This document shows, one piece after another, positions 1 to 8,479 of a DNA stretch of 50,572 nucleotides. The stretch is from Chryseobacterium sp. Leaf201 (lineage in GTDB: Bacteria > Bacteroidota > Bacteroidia > Flavobacteriales > Weeksellaceae). Under the pieces are notes generated by a model. The model did not search any database. It was not told the origin of the DNA and saw only the letters and a list, made by a program, of their open reading frames with translations. The stretch is taken from contig NZ_LMKA01000058.1 of assembly GCF_001421435.1 (NCBI RefSeq), positions 497-51,068 on the forward strand. The letters are read 5' to 3'. Both the position numbers and the translations under genes were made by a program. Position 1 is the first letter of the stretch, and every line of letters starts with the position of its first letter.

Positions 1-41
1 ATTTGTTGGCCAGTATACCTAAAAATTATGTATTAATCCTG

Positions 42-66
42 AATAGGCAGCATACTGCTGCCTATT
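42..66. terminator. Hairpin before first GLPGLI gene
   Basis: An 11-bp perfect stem (AATAGGCAGCA / TGCTGCCTATT) with a 3-base loop lies 16 bases before the GLPGLI start codon. It has no strong T-run on its right side, so it may be an attenuator or RNA-stabilising hairpin after an upstream gene rather than a full terminator. Confidence 0.5.
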
Positions 67-81
67 TACATATCAGTAAAA

Positions 82-912
82 ATGAAATATAATTTATTAC
101 TAATTTTTTTATTTACCATTACTGTTAATGGTCAGAAAATTATTTCTCCTAATTTTTCAATTAAGCCTTCTCCATTTGAGATAATTGAATATGGTAAAAG
201 CTTCTACAATATATACTATAAGGTTGATTTTCTGGATAACGCACTCTTGCCTTCCAGTAAGAAAGAAGCTATATGTATACTTGAAGTGAATGACAAAGTA
301 TCTAAATTTTTTGATAATAATAAAGTTAGAATTGATTCATTAGATAAAGAGTACAGTGTTAAAAATACTATTGGACAGAAAGAGGCAGGAGAATATTTTA
401 AAACAAAAGTATTGTGGAATAATGTGATTTTCAAAAATGGTAATTCTTTAACTGTCCAGGATAGGTTCAGATATCCTTACCAATATGATGGGAAACAGCC
501 TGCATTAAACTGGAATTTGGAAAAAGAAGAGAAAGATATATTAGGATATAAATGTAAAAAAGCTAAAGTGAATTATGCTGGCAGAACATATTTTGCATGG
601 TATACGCCAGACATCCCATTATATAACGGACCTTATATATTCGGAGGTCTGCCTGGATTAATTTTAAAAGTAGAAGACAGTGATAAGAAGTATACTTTTA
701 CAGCTGTAGGGATTGATAAAAACCCCAAACGCATCTATCTGAGGAATGAAAAAAAGATATTAAAAATTACCAGGGAAAAATTCAAAACCGTTCAAAAGGC
801 ATATAAAGAAAATCCTGGAGCTTTTTATAATGGGAAAGCTTACAATGAAGATGGTAGTCCACTAACAATTAAGCCAAGAAATATCCAATATGAATCTATG
901 GAATTGGATTAA
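82..912 (+). CDS. GLPGLI family exported protein
   Basis: The protein has 276 residues. Residues 1-17 form a Sec signal peptide (short basic start, hydrophobic run, cleavage near VNGQ). The family-naming motif GLPGLI is at residues 189-194, followed by the usual LKVED stretch, and is preceded by an aromatic region containing FAWYTPDIP. This is the common length and architecture of the Bacteroidetes GLPGLI family, whose biochemical role is not established. It is AT-rich, like the second GLPGLI gene at 5990-6811, from which it is clearly diverged. It converges on the leftward unit beginning at 5173 and shares a terminator with it. Its promoter, or an upstream partner gene, must lie left of the window edge or in the first 80 bases. 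Confidence 0.9.
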   Translation: MKYNLLLIFLFTITVNGQKIISPNFSIKPSPFEIIEYGKSFYNIYYKVDFLDNALLPSSKKEAICILEVNDKVSKFFDNNKVRIDSLDKEYSVKNTIGQKEAGEYFKTKVLWNNVIFKNGNSLTVQDRFRYPYQYDGKQPALNWNLEKEEKDILGYKCKKAKVNYAGRTYFAWYTPDIPLYNGPYIFGGLPGLILKVEDSDKKYTFTAVGIDKNPKRIYLRNEKKILKITREKFKTVQKAYKENPGAFYNGKAYNEDGSPLTIKPRNIQYESMELD

Positions 913-988
913 AGTTTTAAAAGATCTATTTAAAAGTTTTATATTTAGCTTGACGGCTGCAATAATAAATGGGCAATCACTAAATTTT

Positions 989-1022
989 AAATAAAAAGGA
1001 ATCGAACGATTCCTTTTTATTT
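989..1022. terminator. Bidirectional terminator
   Basis: An A-rich arm (AAATAAAAAGGAATCG) and its complement with T-rich end fold into a long hairpin with a tiny loop. It sits between the convergent stop codons at 912 and 1034, and has A/T runs on both sides, so it can serve both strands. Confidence 0.85.
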
Positions 1023-1033
1023 AAACAATTTAT

Positions 1034-3742
1034 TTACTTCATAAAATAACCGAAATACGAGCAGCTTCCCATCAGGCTTTTTGCTGTTTCCGTATCCGTG
1101 TACTGGGATTTCAGCATGGCAAAATACGTTCTGTACTTCTGGTTTTTAATCTGATCAAGCTGTTGCTGGTAGGCATCATTTTTCTCGCTCCATTTCGGAT
1201 CTGAGTAGTCGGTTTTAGAAGGGTTTTTTGCTTCATACTGATAATATTTCCCCTGTTCTGCGCTGGCCATCTGAAATAGAATCCTTGCTTTATGTTCCTT
1301 GTCAGGAGAAAGAGCCAGTGCCTTTTTATAATAGCCGATGGCCAGATCAAAGTTATCAGGCTCTGTATAAGAACGGTCAAGGAAGTTTTTATAATAATAC
1401 TGATAAGGATTCCGTTTGTCTGTTCCCTGGAAATCATATTTCCCGCCGTTCGTATTATCAAGATCCATGACAAACAATTGACGGTAATATCCTAATATTG
1501 ATGTATTATACAGGAGATTTCCAATGAGCTGATTGGCTTTTGCCGCTTTTTCACCATTGCCGCTGCCTGTCTTTTTAAGTTGAACAAGGGCATCTGAAAG
1601 CTCAAATTTGCTCATTACCGGCCTGATAAAAGGGAAATCCGTATAGTCTTCTTTTTCCATGCTTTCTGCGGGACTGCTTTGGTAACTTTCCCATACATTG
1701 TGCCCGAAAACCAGATCTGAAATATTGTTGAACCCATTATAAGCCGTAGCAGCATATTGAAGCGGTGTTGTTTTTTTCTGGTCGTAGTTCCATTCCGATC
1801 TTGGAATTCCGGAGAAGTTCTGAGCTTTTGCATAATGCGAACGGGCTTTTTCAAAATCTGCCTGTCTCATCGCACGGTCGCCGTAAATTACGGCAAAGAA
1901 CGCATCAATGTTTCCTACATCGTTAATGTTTTTAGCAATAATCTGCTGCTCAAACTGAGTCTTGTCAGGCTTCCTGTAAAAGTCTTCCACACTTTTTACC
2001 AAGGCAGAATTCGGGTTGTACTGAAGATCCGAAAGCTTGTTGTTCATTAGAAAAGATTTCCCGTCTTCTCCCTGAAGGAAATACCGGTTGGCAAGCACAT
2101 CTTTCAGAAAATCTTTTGTGGAAGGGACTTCACCATAATAATCGTAATCTTCATTTTCGGTGCTGTCTTTTTTTACTTCCGGTTGATCTGCAAAATAATC
2201 TGCGTAATCTTTCATCAGATGATTTTCATAATCTGCATCAATTTTCGGTTGGGAAACAATATCATTCAGAACTTTCATTCTTTTGATCTCTTCCAGGTAT
2301 TCCGGATTTGTGGTTTTGATGTCATTTAAGACTTCAGTGCTGCCTTCATAATCTTTTTTCAGGAATTTCAAATAGGCATCGGCAATCTGCCAGTACTCAT
2401 CCTTAGATTTGTCTTTAGCTTTATCAGTGAATTTTTCCAGGTCATCCAGAAAGTTCCTCGTCTTTTCATCATAGTAATAATTATTCCTGGTGAAAACAGG
2501 AATCCTGTTCGGATTGTCCAACAGCTCGTCTTCACTCTGGTCAGCCTTAGTTCCGTCACTGTTTTTATTTTTTGAGCCCCCGAAAAGGTTTCGGAAGAAC
2601 CTTATGATTTTTTGCCAAAAGGAAAGTTCCTCTTTTTTTACTTCTGCCGTTTCTGGTTTTGCCTGATCCGCATTTGCATTTTTAGTGGAATTTGAAACCT
2701 GAATTGTTGAATTTTCATCATTGCTGTAATAGTAAATCGGAAGATAGCTTCTCTCCAATTCATTGATGCTTCTTACGGCCATTACCTTCAGGATCTCGGA
2801 ATCAGGATTGATGTCATACATTTTCTCCATTATCGGGACCGGGTTGTTAAAATCTTCATATCCTAAAAGAAAATAAGCCATGTTTTTTTCATCATCCGTT
2901 GCAGTACGCTTCAGGATATTATTAAATGATGCCGTATCTGAAAGCTTCATGGAAACAAAAGCAGATTCCTTACGGCTCCGGCTGTCTTTGAAGACCTGAA
3001 AGAAATTCCAGTTGGCATCGCTGTTCATTCCCAATCCTCTCTGCGCTCCGGCAAGCTGGTCAAGTGCCATGATATAAGGGGCCCCCTTTAACCTGATGGG
3101 TTCAACGTACGTTTTGAAAGCTTTCAGTGCCGCATCATAATTTCTGGTGTAGTGATTGAACCTTACCAGCTGGTATCCGTACCGTTGTTTGATTTCAAGG
3201 TTTTGGGTTGCGTTGTACAGGGAGGTAAGTGCTGCAATGGTTTTATTATAATCCAGGCTGGTCGCATTTTTGTCATTCTGAGCTCCGCTGTAATAAAATG
3301 AATCTGCATTTTCAACAAAATTGATCCTCATATACGGCTCAAGGTATTTTGCCTCAATCAGGTAATCGATAGCTTCACGGTACTTCTGGTAAAAACCTGG
3401 CCCTGCTTTAGTGAGTAACGCATTTGTCGGATTGCCTTTTTTTAAGGCATTAAGATCATTCAGGCTCATTTTATTCACGAGGTAATCCGTTTCTACATAA
3501 GTAAACCGGTTCCCGAAAAAACGTTTCCATGAGTCTATATTTTCATCAGGAATCTGTGACGGTTTAAAATCCGTATAGAACCTCGTTGAGTAGCTGTGTA
3601 AGAAAGGAAGGTAAGATTTATCCTTAATAATGCTTTGCGTAAACAGGTTAAAATATTCATAGTCCGGATCAGACCAGGCGCAGGCATTGGATTCCGTATA
3701 AAAAAGGGCAATAACAGCCAGTGAAAGTAAGTGCTTTTTCAT
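1034..3742 (-). CDS. Exported hypothetical protein with TPR-like helices
   Basis: The protein has 902 residues. Residues 1-20 look like a signal peptide ending near SNACAW. The rest is mostly helical, rich in Tyr, Lys, Asp and Asn, with repeated patterns such as YNxAxxxFKTYxE, ARSHYAKAQN and LAIGYYKKALALSPD that resemble tetratricopeptide repeats; the last one, near the C-terminus, is the clearest. A low-complexity acidic/polar linker around residues 340-420 separates two helical halves and contains a basic amphipathic stretch (FWQKIIRFFRNLFGG). I do not recognise a named family. It is the last gene of a leftward unit with 4760-5173 and 3777-4760, only 34 bases downstream of the latter. A periplasmic or surface scaffold role is inference. 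Confidence 0.8.
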   Translation of the reverse strand: MKKHLLSLAVIALFYTESNACAWSDPDYEYFNLFTQSIIKDKSYLPFLHSYSTRFYTDFKPSQIPDENIDSWKRFFGNRFTYVETDYLVNKMSLNDLNALKKGNPTNALLTKAGPGFYQKYREAIDYLIEAKYLEPYMRINFVENADSFYYSGAQNDKNATSLDYNKTIAALTSLYNATQNLEIKQRYGYQLVRFNHYTRNYDAALKAFKTYVEPIRLKGAPYIMALDQLAGAQRGLGMNSDANWNFFQVFKDSRSRKESAFVSMKLSDTASFNNILKRTATDDEKNMAYFLLGYEDFNNPVPIMEKMYDINPDSEILKVMAVRSINELERSYLPIYYYSNDENSTIQVSNSTKNANADQAKPETAEVKKEELSFWQKIIRFFRNLFGGSKNKNSDGTKADQSEDELLDNPNRIPVFTRNNYYYDEKTRNFLDDLEKFTDKAKDKSKDEYWQIADAYLKFLKKDYEGSTEVLNDIKTTNPEYLEEIKRMKVLNDIVSQPKIDADYENHLMKDYADYFADQPEVKKDSTENEDYDYYGEVPSTKDFLKDVLANRYFLQGEDGKSFLMNNKLSDLQYNPNSALVKSVEDFYRKPDKTQFEQQIIAKNINDVGNIDAFFAVIYGDRAMRQADFEKARSHYAKAQNFSGIPRSEWNYDQKKTTPLQYAATAYNGFNNISDLVFGHNVWESYQSSPAESMEKEDYTDFPFIRPVMSKFELSDALVQLKKTGSGNGEKAAKANQLIGNLLYNTSILGYYRQLFVMDLDNTNGGKYDFQGTDKRNPYQYYYKNFLDRSYTEPDNFDLAIGYYKKALALSPDKEHKARILFQMASAEQGKYYQYEAKNPSKTDYSDPKWSEKNDAYQQQLDQIKNQKYRTYFAMLKSQYTDTETAKSLMGSCSYFGYFMK

Positions 3743-3776
3743 ATTGATATTAAGTGTTTTTATGTAGGATCAGAAT

Positions 3777-4760
3777 TTAAAAATTAAACGTCTGCCCTAT
3801 AACAAATTTACGGTCTAACTGATAATAAATGATAGAAAAGGAAGATATTTTTTTCTCCAGGAACTGAATGGTCTCCTCAAGCTGCTCATCGGAAATTTCT
3901 TCAATTTCAATCCTGAACCCTTTGTTTAAATAATTCCCGAAATAAAATCCGTCCTTCTGAATCTCAATTTCTGTTTCAGAGATTTTTTTAAAATTTGGAT
4001 TTTCCAGGTCTTTCCCGGACAGGCCATTGATTAATTTGTGCTTTCCAAGATAGTTGGTAACAATTCCCCATGAATAGATTGGAAGGGCCACTTCAATATG
4101 TTTCACCGGATATTTATCAAGGTCAGCCAAATAACTTTTCAGGGTATTCACATCCAGAATTGAATTTTTATCTGAATTTTCCAGAGGTGAGGAAGTGGAG
4201 TAGCACATCAGATATACTTTTTCCACAGGCGGAATGCCGGTCTGTTTTTTATCCTTTACCTGATGAAGACGCAGGGTACAGGTAATTTCTTTTCCTGAAA
4301 CCTTCTTTAATTCTTTTAAGAATGTAAAGTAATCCTCTTTTGTACCAACTGTCCAGTCACAGTCGATCTGGATTTCGTTATAAATTTTAAGGCCGTACAG
4401 TATGCCCTTTTTCTGAATAAGGTTATGGATACTTTGGGCAAGAAACCTGATTTCATCTTTGCCGATATAAAGAAATGTGCGGTTGGTAATAAAAACCGTG
4501 GGAACAATATTTTTTCCGGGAATAAAACTGCGGTCTTTTGTAATGGTGCCTACAGGCTGAAATTTTCCGTTGATTTTATCGATGTCAAAAAATCTTGTAT
4601 AAAGATAGGGAGCGGATGCCCCATCCAATGCCTTTTTTTCTGTTTCATCTAAAGAGAGTTTTGTTTTCCAGTAATAAAATGTATACGGATGGTCCTCTTT
4701 CTTTGTGCAGCATACTAAAGTTAAAAAGAGCAGAAGCGATAAAAGTTTAAGGGCTTTCAT
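3777..4760 (-). CDS. Putative lipoprotein, TIM-barrel-like
   Basis: The protein has 327 residues from the ATG at 4760. An upstream in-frame ATG at 4784 would add eight charged residues before the signal, and the 4760 start overlaps the previous stop as TAATG, which favours it. The N-terminus (MKALKLLSLLLFLTLVCC) looks like a lipoprotein signal with Cys around residues 17-18. The middle (EIQIDCDWTVGTKEDYF, then a search-like run ending in VYLMCYS, then HIEVALPIYSWG) alternates strands and helices like a TIM barrel of the glycosidase-like DUF3142 type, with Asp residues at a strand end. That fold call is inference and no catalytic activity is claimed. It is probably translationally coupled to the gene upstream. 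Confidence 0.75.
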   Translation of the reverse strand: MKALKLLSLLLFLTLVCCTKKEDHPYTFYYWKTKLSLDETEKKALDGASAPYLYTRFFDIDKINGKFQPVGTITKDRSFIPGKNIVPTVFITNRTFLYIGKDEIRFLAQSIHNLIQKKGILYGLKIYNEIQIDCDWTVGTKEDYFTFLKELKKVSGKEITCTLRLHQVKDKKQTGIPPVEKVYLMCYSTSSPLENSDKNSILDVNTLKSYLADLDKYPVKHIEVALPIYSWGIVTNYLGKHKLINGLSGKDLENPNFKKISETEIEIQKDGFYFGNYLNKGFRIEIEEISDEQLEETIQFLEKKISSFSIIYYQLDRKFVIGQTFNF

Positions 4761-5173
4761 TAACGGTACAGCTTGCCTTCGCAATTGCAGTTTGTATAGG
4801 CCATTTCGGAAACCGGGCAGCAGTCATCTGATTTTTTAATGTTTCCTTTTGCATCGGTAAGATAAATTTTCTCCTTATCAAATTTTACATAAAAAGTTTC
4901 ATTATAAGTTTTAAAATGCACCTTCATAACTTTCGGGTTGTATTTTCCGGCATTGATTATTTCTTTGGTCTCTGTACCATCTGCCTGGTTGACTTGCACA
5001 AAGCCAAAATGCACGTCGCCATTGGTTTTTGCATCAAGGTAATAAGCCGGAGTTCCGGAGCCGCTGGCTCCCTGTTCAATAACGAAATCTCTTTTTCCGG
5101 TAAACGGGGCTTTTGATTGGGCAAATGAAAGAATGCTTATGCAAAATAAAAAAATGGAAAGTACCTTTTTCAT
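4760..5173 (-). CDS. Exported hypothetical protein, Cys-rich C-terminus
   Basis: The protein has 137 residues. The start chosen is the ATG at 5173, giving a classic signal peptide (MKKVLSIFLFCISILSFAQ); a longer frame from 5236 would bury it behind a second hydrophobic stretch. The mature part is mostly beta-strand-like, and ends with a cysteine cluster (DDCCPVSEMAYTNCNCEG) holding four Cys in 14 residues, suggesting disulfides or metal binding outside the cytoplasm. It is the first gene of the leftward three-gene unit and its stop overlaps the next start by one base. No known family is recognised. Confidence 0.75.
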   Translation of the reverse strand: MKKVLSIFLFCISILSFAQSKAPFTGKRDFVIEQGASGSGTPAYYLDAKTNGDVHFGFVQVNQADGTETKEIINAGKYNPKVMKVHFKTYNETFYVKFDKEKIYLTDAKGNIKKSDDCCPVSEMAYTNCNCEGKLYR

Positions 5174-5670
5174 GGGTGTAATGTGTTTAAAAATTAGAAA
5201 TACCGTAGCAAAAATTACACCGTAAATCATCATCATTTCTTTTATCTGAACTTCTCAAACGTAAAATTATAAACTGTAAAAGTTCCAAAAAATTTAACAG
5301 TAGATCTTAAAAGTTAATTATTACCTTATTAATAACACTATTAGTCTTGTAGAAACTCTTGCTTGTCTTTTTAAGGACCTCTATTGTTCACCAGTTTTAA
5401 CAGAAGTCAAAATAACTGATGGTATGTAAATCTAAGATATCAATTTAGATTGAAGTAATTAATATTGATTTACTCGCGTGTAATTTCGATCTGAAGCCGA
5501 AATCCCATATTAGCGTATTTCATGTAAATTGGTGGTATTAGTGGGTTTTATTGAATTTAAAAATATTTTCATTGTCTATATTTCATTTTAATGTGGAAAT
5601 TATTGATAATAATTTTGTTTGTATTTATTTTATTCATACTTTAGTGAAATCAAATTAAAAAATAATTATC
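5174..5670. other. Intergenic region between divergent units
   Basis: About 500 bases of AT-rich DNA between the leftward three-gene unit and the peptide gene. It should hold promoters for both directions. Only the rightward one (5614-5644) is clear. I see no further gene, RNA or strong repeat in it. Confidence 0.6.
5614..5644 (+). promoter_or_regulatory. Bacteroidetes-type promoter of the peptide gene
   Basis: TTTG at 5614-5617, exactly 19 bases, then TACTTTAG at 5637-5644 (consensus TAnnTTTG with one mismatch). This places a start site about 20 bases before the ATG at 5671. Confidence 0.6.
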
Positions 5671-5907
5671 ATGAAAAAACTAATTTTTATGGCCGCGTTT
5701 GTGGTTGCCGGTACAATGAGTGCAAACACTATTGCAGTAGAAACCGAAAATCTACCTGAAGCAGAACCAATCACTAACGACGCAAAAGCTTATGCTTGTG
5801 TGCCTGTTACCCTATCTTGTGGAATTACAGGTCAGGCTTGTGGTGAAACGTTGGGAGATATCATAGACGTTGTTATTGTTGCAGACGAAGTTCTGTGCGG
5901 AAATTAA
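5671..5907 (+). CDS. Small exported four-cysteine peptide
   Basis: The product has 78 residues. Residues 1-18 look like a signal peptide (basic MKK, hydrophobic core, cleavage near SAN). An acidic stretch (residues 24-37) is followed by a C-terminal core with cysteines at 43, 50, 57 and 76, i.e. C-X6-C-X6-C-X18-C, and an LGDIIDVVIVADEV strand. The acidic section followed by a compact Cys core resembles a propeptide-plus-core layout, but no modification enzyme or dedicated transporter gene is visible nearby. It has its own promoter, and a weak hairpin separates it from the GLPGLI gene 82 bases downstream. I do not recognise the family; the function is unknown. Confidence 0.75.
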   Translation: MKKLIFMAAFVVAGTMSANTIAVETENLPEAEPITNDAKAYACVPVTLSCGITGQACGETLGDIIDVVIVADEVLCGN

Positions 5908-5943
5908 TATGGTAAACTACAATGTTAATTAAAATAAACTGCA

Positions 5944-5965
5944 AAAGGGGACATAGATCCTCTTT
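5944..5965 (+). promoter_or_regulatory. Hairpin between peptide and GLPGLI genes
   Basis: AAAGGGG (5944-5950) pairs with CCTCTTT (5959-5965), one G-U pair, 8-base loop. It has no following T-run. Its place after a short gene suggests a processing or partial attenuation signal that would let the peptide be made in excess of the GLPGLI protein. Confidence 0.4.
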
Positions 5966-5989
5966 CGTGGTTTAAAAATAAAGTAAGAT

Positions 5990-6811
5990 ATGTATAAAAA
6001 AGTTGGAATGTTGTTTCTGTTTATGTTAATAACCTGTAGTGCATACGGGCAAAAGGCAGTTGACATTGATGTGATAGAATCAAAGTATGTGTATTTGCTG
6101 ACAAGTCATAGTGATTCTCTGGATAAAGCGAATATAAGTGAGGAATATTTTATATTAGAGAGAGGAAAAGGAAAGTCCCAATTTATGAGTATGAATTCAT
6201 ATAAAAGAGACTCTGTTGTTGCTGATATGAGTAAAGGAAAAAATACATCTGTTGCAAGCATTGATCTTTCAACTATTCCAAAAACTAATTTTACGTACCG
6301 GATAATAAAAGATCCTGTAAAAAGCCAGATCCTTTTCTATGATAAAATTATTAGAAACGATTTTGTTTATGAAGAAAATCCTGCTTTCAAATGGAAAATT
6401 TCTGAAGAAAAAAAGAACATTGGAAACCTAAGATGTCAGGCTGCATTTTTATCTTACGCAGGACGCCAATATAAAGCTTGGTTTACAAATGACATTCCTA
6501 TTTCAGACGGGCCTTATAAATTCTATGGGTTACCAGGACTGATTGTGGAAATAGAAGACTCGAAAAAACAGTATAAATTCGAATTATTGAGTTATAAAAA
6601 TATTGCTGAAAAGCCGCTTCTTTGGATTTCAGAGAAAAGGGTAAACGGAAAGAAAGTGACAAAACAAGATTTTTATCAAGCACTCAAAAATACACAGGAT
6701 AATTTTATTTCTGAAATTGCTAAAAGCGGATTCACACTTGATTCAAATGCTGAAGCAAAGGTGAAAGATAAAATGAAACGGAAAAATAATCCTATAGAGC
6801 TAAATCCTTAA
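5990..6811 (+). CDS. GLPGLI family exported protein
   Basis: The protein has 273 residues with a signal peptide (residues 1-20, cleavage near AYGQ). GLPGLI is at residues 180-185, followed by VEIEDSKKQYKF, the usual family context, and preceded by YAGRQYKAWFTNDIP, matching the equivalent segment of the protein at 82-912. Outside these blocks the two paralogs differ strongly. It follows the four-cysteine peptide gene in the same direction and is followed by a clear terminator, so the two genes likely form a unit. The family function is not known; it is predicted to act in the periplasm or outer envelope. Confidence 0.9.
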   Translation: MYKKVGMLFLFMLITCSAYGQKAVDIDVIESKYVYLLTSHSDSLDKANISEEYFILERGKGKSQFMSMNSYKRDSVVADMSKGKNTSVASIDLSTIPKTNFTYRIIKDPVKSQILFYDKIIRNDFVYEENPAFKWKISEEKKNIGNLRCQAAFLSYAGRQYKAWFTNDIPISDGPYKFYGLPGLIVEIEDSKKQYKFELLSYKNIAEKPLLWISEKRVNGKKVTKQDFYQALKNTQDNFISEIAKSGFTLDSNAEAKVKDKMKRKNNPIELNP

Positions 6812-6824
6812 TAAGTATATAACG

Positions 6825-6851
6825 AAAAAGCCGCTGTTCAAGCGGCTTTTT
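6825..6851 (+). terminator. Rho-independent terminator
   Basis: AAAAAGCCGCT, a 5-base loop, and AGCGGCTTTTT follow the GLPGLI stop codon by 14 bases. It insulates the ribosomal operon from upstream transcription. Confidence 0.92.
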
Positions 6852-7229
6852 CAGTGGCATATTCAGATCTTTAACATGTTACTTTAAGCAGACATATTTA
6901 ATCATGTAGATCTGGTATTGCGCCACATTGATACTTCGATATGCCGATTTTCTTCAATTCAGGTTACAGTTATTTTTATCTATTATATAATGTAGGAAAT
7001 AAAGAAAGATTTGTTTTTTAATTAATATTGGAAAACATATGTTTTGCTGATTTTTATGTAAATCGCTAAAAATCAAAATATTTTGCATCAAATGTTTGTC
7101 AGTTATAAATTTATTCATAAATTTGCACACTCATTTTAGGACATAGTATGCCTATATCAAACGTAGAAATTACTTTAGATTCCTTAAAATGGCGAGAAAT
7201 AGAAGATAAATTTTATTATAATATAAACA
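6852..7229. other. Upstream region of the ribosomal operon
   Basis: The stretch holds two perfect palindromes, AAAACATATGTTTT at 7032-7045 and CAAAATATTTTG at 7074-7085, then the rplC promoter at 7095-7125 and a transcribed leader of about 100 bases with a short open frame. No rpsJ gene is present. The first 180 bases show no gene. Confidence 0.6.
7095..7125 (+). promoter_or_regulatory. Promoter of the ribosomal superoperon
   Basis: TTTG at 7095-7098, 19 bases, TAAATTTG at 7118-7125: a full match to the Bacteroidetes consensus TTTG / TAnnTTTG. Transcription should begin near 7131, leaving a leader of about 100 bases before rplC. Confidence 0.8.
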
Positions 7230-7249
7230 ATGTCAGGTATTATTGGTAA
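7148..7249 (+). CDS. Possible 33-codon leader ORF overlapping rplC
   Basis: An ATG at 7148 opens a 33-codon frame ([20 protein letters not shown]...) in the transcribed leader. Its TAA at 7247-7249 lies 20 bases inside rplC in a different frame. It could be a translated leader peptide controlling rplC initiation, or a chance frame; nothing beyond position and openness supports it. Confidence 0.25.
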   Translation: MPISNVEITLDSLKWREIEDKFYYNINNVRYYW

Positions 7250-7856
7250 GAAAATCGGTATGACGTCTTTGTTTAACGAAGAAGGAAAAAACATTCCTTG
7301 TACAGTTATTCAAGCAGGTCCGTGCTCGGTTTTACAGGTCAGAACCATAGAAAAGGACGGCTACAAGTCAGTTCAGTTAGGTTTCGATGACAAGAGTGAG
7401 AAGAACGTTGGTAAAGCGTTAGCTGGCCATTTTAAAAAGGCTGGTTCAGCTCCTAAAGCTAAGTTGGTAGAATTCTACAGAGAATTCGTAGACGAAGTAA
7501 AAGTAGGAGGAGAAGTAAAAGTAGATCTGTTTGCAGAAGGCGAATTCGTTGACGTAACAGGTACTTCTAAAGGTAAAGGCTTCCAGGGTGTTGTTAAAAG
7601 ACACGGATTTGGAGGTGTAATGCAGGCAACTCATGGTCAGCACAACAGGCTTAGAGCTCCAGGTTCTATCGGTGCTGGTTCAGACCCTTCAAGAGTATTC
7701 AAAGGGATGAGAATGGCTGGAAGAATGGGAGGTAAGCAGGTAACTGTTCAGAACCTTCAGGTGTTAAAAGTGGATCAAGAACAAAATCTTTTAGTAGTAA
7801 AAGGTGCTGTTCCGGGAGCTAAAAATTCTTATGTAATTATCAGAAAATGGAACTAG
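7230..7856 (+). CDS. rplC: 50S ribosomal protein L3
   Basis: The protein has 208 residues, the usual L3 length. The start [11 protein letters not shown] is the family start. The loop with [17 protein letters not shown] at residues 113-129, which reaches toward the peptidyl-transferase region, is intact. At the position where E. coli L3 has the PrmB-methylated Gln (GSIGQ), this protein reads GSIGAG, so that modification cannot occur here. It is the first gene of the operon, directly after the promoter at 7095-7125, and overlaps rplD by 10 bases. Usually rpsJ would precede it; here it does not. Confidence 0.98.
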   Translation: MSGIIGKKIGMTSLFNEEGKNIPCTVIQAGPCSVLQVRTIEKDGYKSVQLGFDDKSEKNVGKALAGHFKKAGSAPKAKLVEFYREFVDEVKVGGEVKVDLFAEGEFVDVTGTSKGKGFQGVVKRHGFGGVMQATHGQHNRLRAPGSIGAGSDPSRVFKGMRMAGRMGGKQVTVQNLQVLKVDQEQNLLVVKGAVPGAKNSYVIIRKWN

Positions 7857-8476
7857 TAGTATTAAATACATCAGGAAAAGAGACCGGAAGAAAAGTAACT
7901 CTAGACGAAACGGTATTCGGAATTGAGCCAAATCAGCACGCGGTTTACTTAGAAGTTAAACAGTACCTTGCCGCACAGAGACAAGGAACTCATAAATCTA
8001 AAGAAAGAAGCGAAATTACAGCTTCTACTAAAAAACTTAAGAAGCAAAAAGGATCCGGTTCTGCAAGATACGGGGATATCAAATCTCCAACTTTCAGAGG
8101 TGGGGGTAGAGTATTCGGACCAAAACCGAGAGACTACAGGTTCAAATTGAACAAAGCGCTTAAGAGATTGGCAAAAAAATCTGTTTTATCTCAGAAAATG
8201 AGAGACAACAGCATCAGAGTTTTGGAAGATATGAGCTTGAACGCTCCTAAAACTAAAGATTTCATCACCGTATTGAATGCTTTGGCATTGAACGATAAGA
8301 AAGCTTTATTTGTACTTCCTGAAGCTAACAAGAATGTGTATTTATCTTCAAGAAACTTACCTAAAACCAAAGTAAAGAACTTCAACGAAATCAGTTCTTA
8401 CGACTTGGTAAATGCAGGTGAAATCGTGTTCTTTGAAGGTGCAGTTGAAAAATTCCAGGAAAATTTAAAGAAATAA
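7847..8476 (+). CDS. rplD: 50S ribosomal protein L4
   Basis: The protein has 209 residues. The extended loop segment [18 protein letters not shown], typical of L4 and lining the exit tunnel, is at about residues 83-100. It starts inside the end of rplC (10-base overlap), pointing to coupled translation, and is followed three bases later by rplW. In enterobacteria L4 autoregulates the S10 operon through the leader; whether that happens here cannot be seen. Confidence 0.98.
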   Translation: MELVVLNTSGKETGRKVTLDETVFGIEPNQHAVYLEVKQYLAAQRQGTHKSKERSEITASTKKLKKQKGSGSARYGDIKSPTFRGGGRVFGPKPRDYRFKLNKALKRLAKKSVLSQKMRDNSIRVLEDMSLNAPKTKDFITVLNALALNDKKALFVLPEANKNVYLSSRNLPKTKVKNFNEISSYDLVNAGEIVFFEGAVEKFQENLKK

Positions 8477-8479
8477 GTC

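Noticed and set aside
1228..1470. Small plus-strand frames inside the 902-residue gene
   Set aside because: They are antisense shadows without signal, promoter or recognisable protein character.
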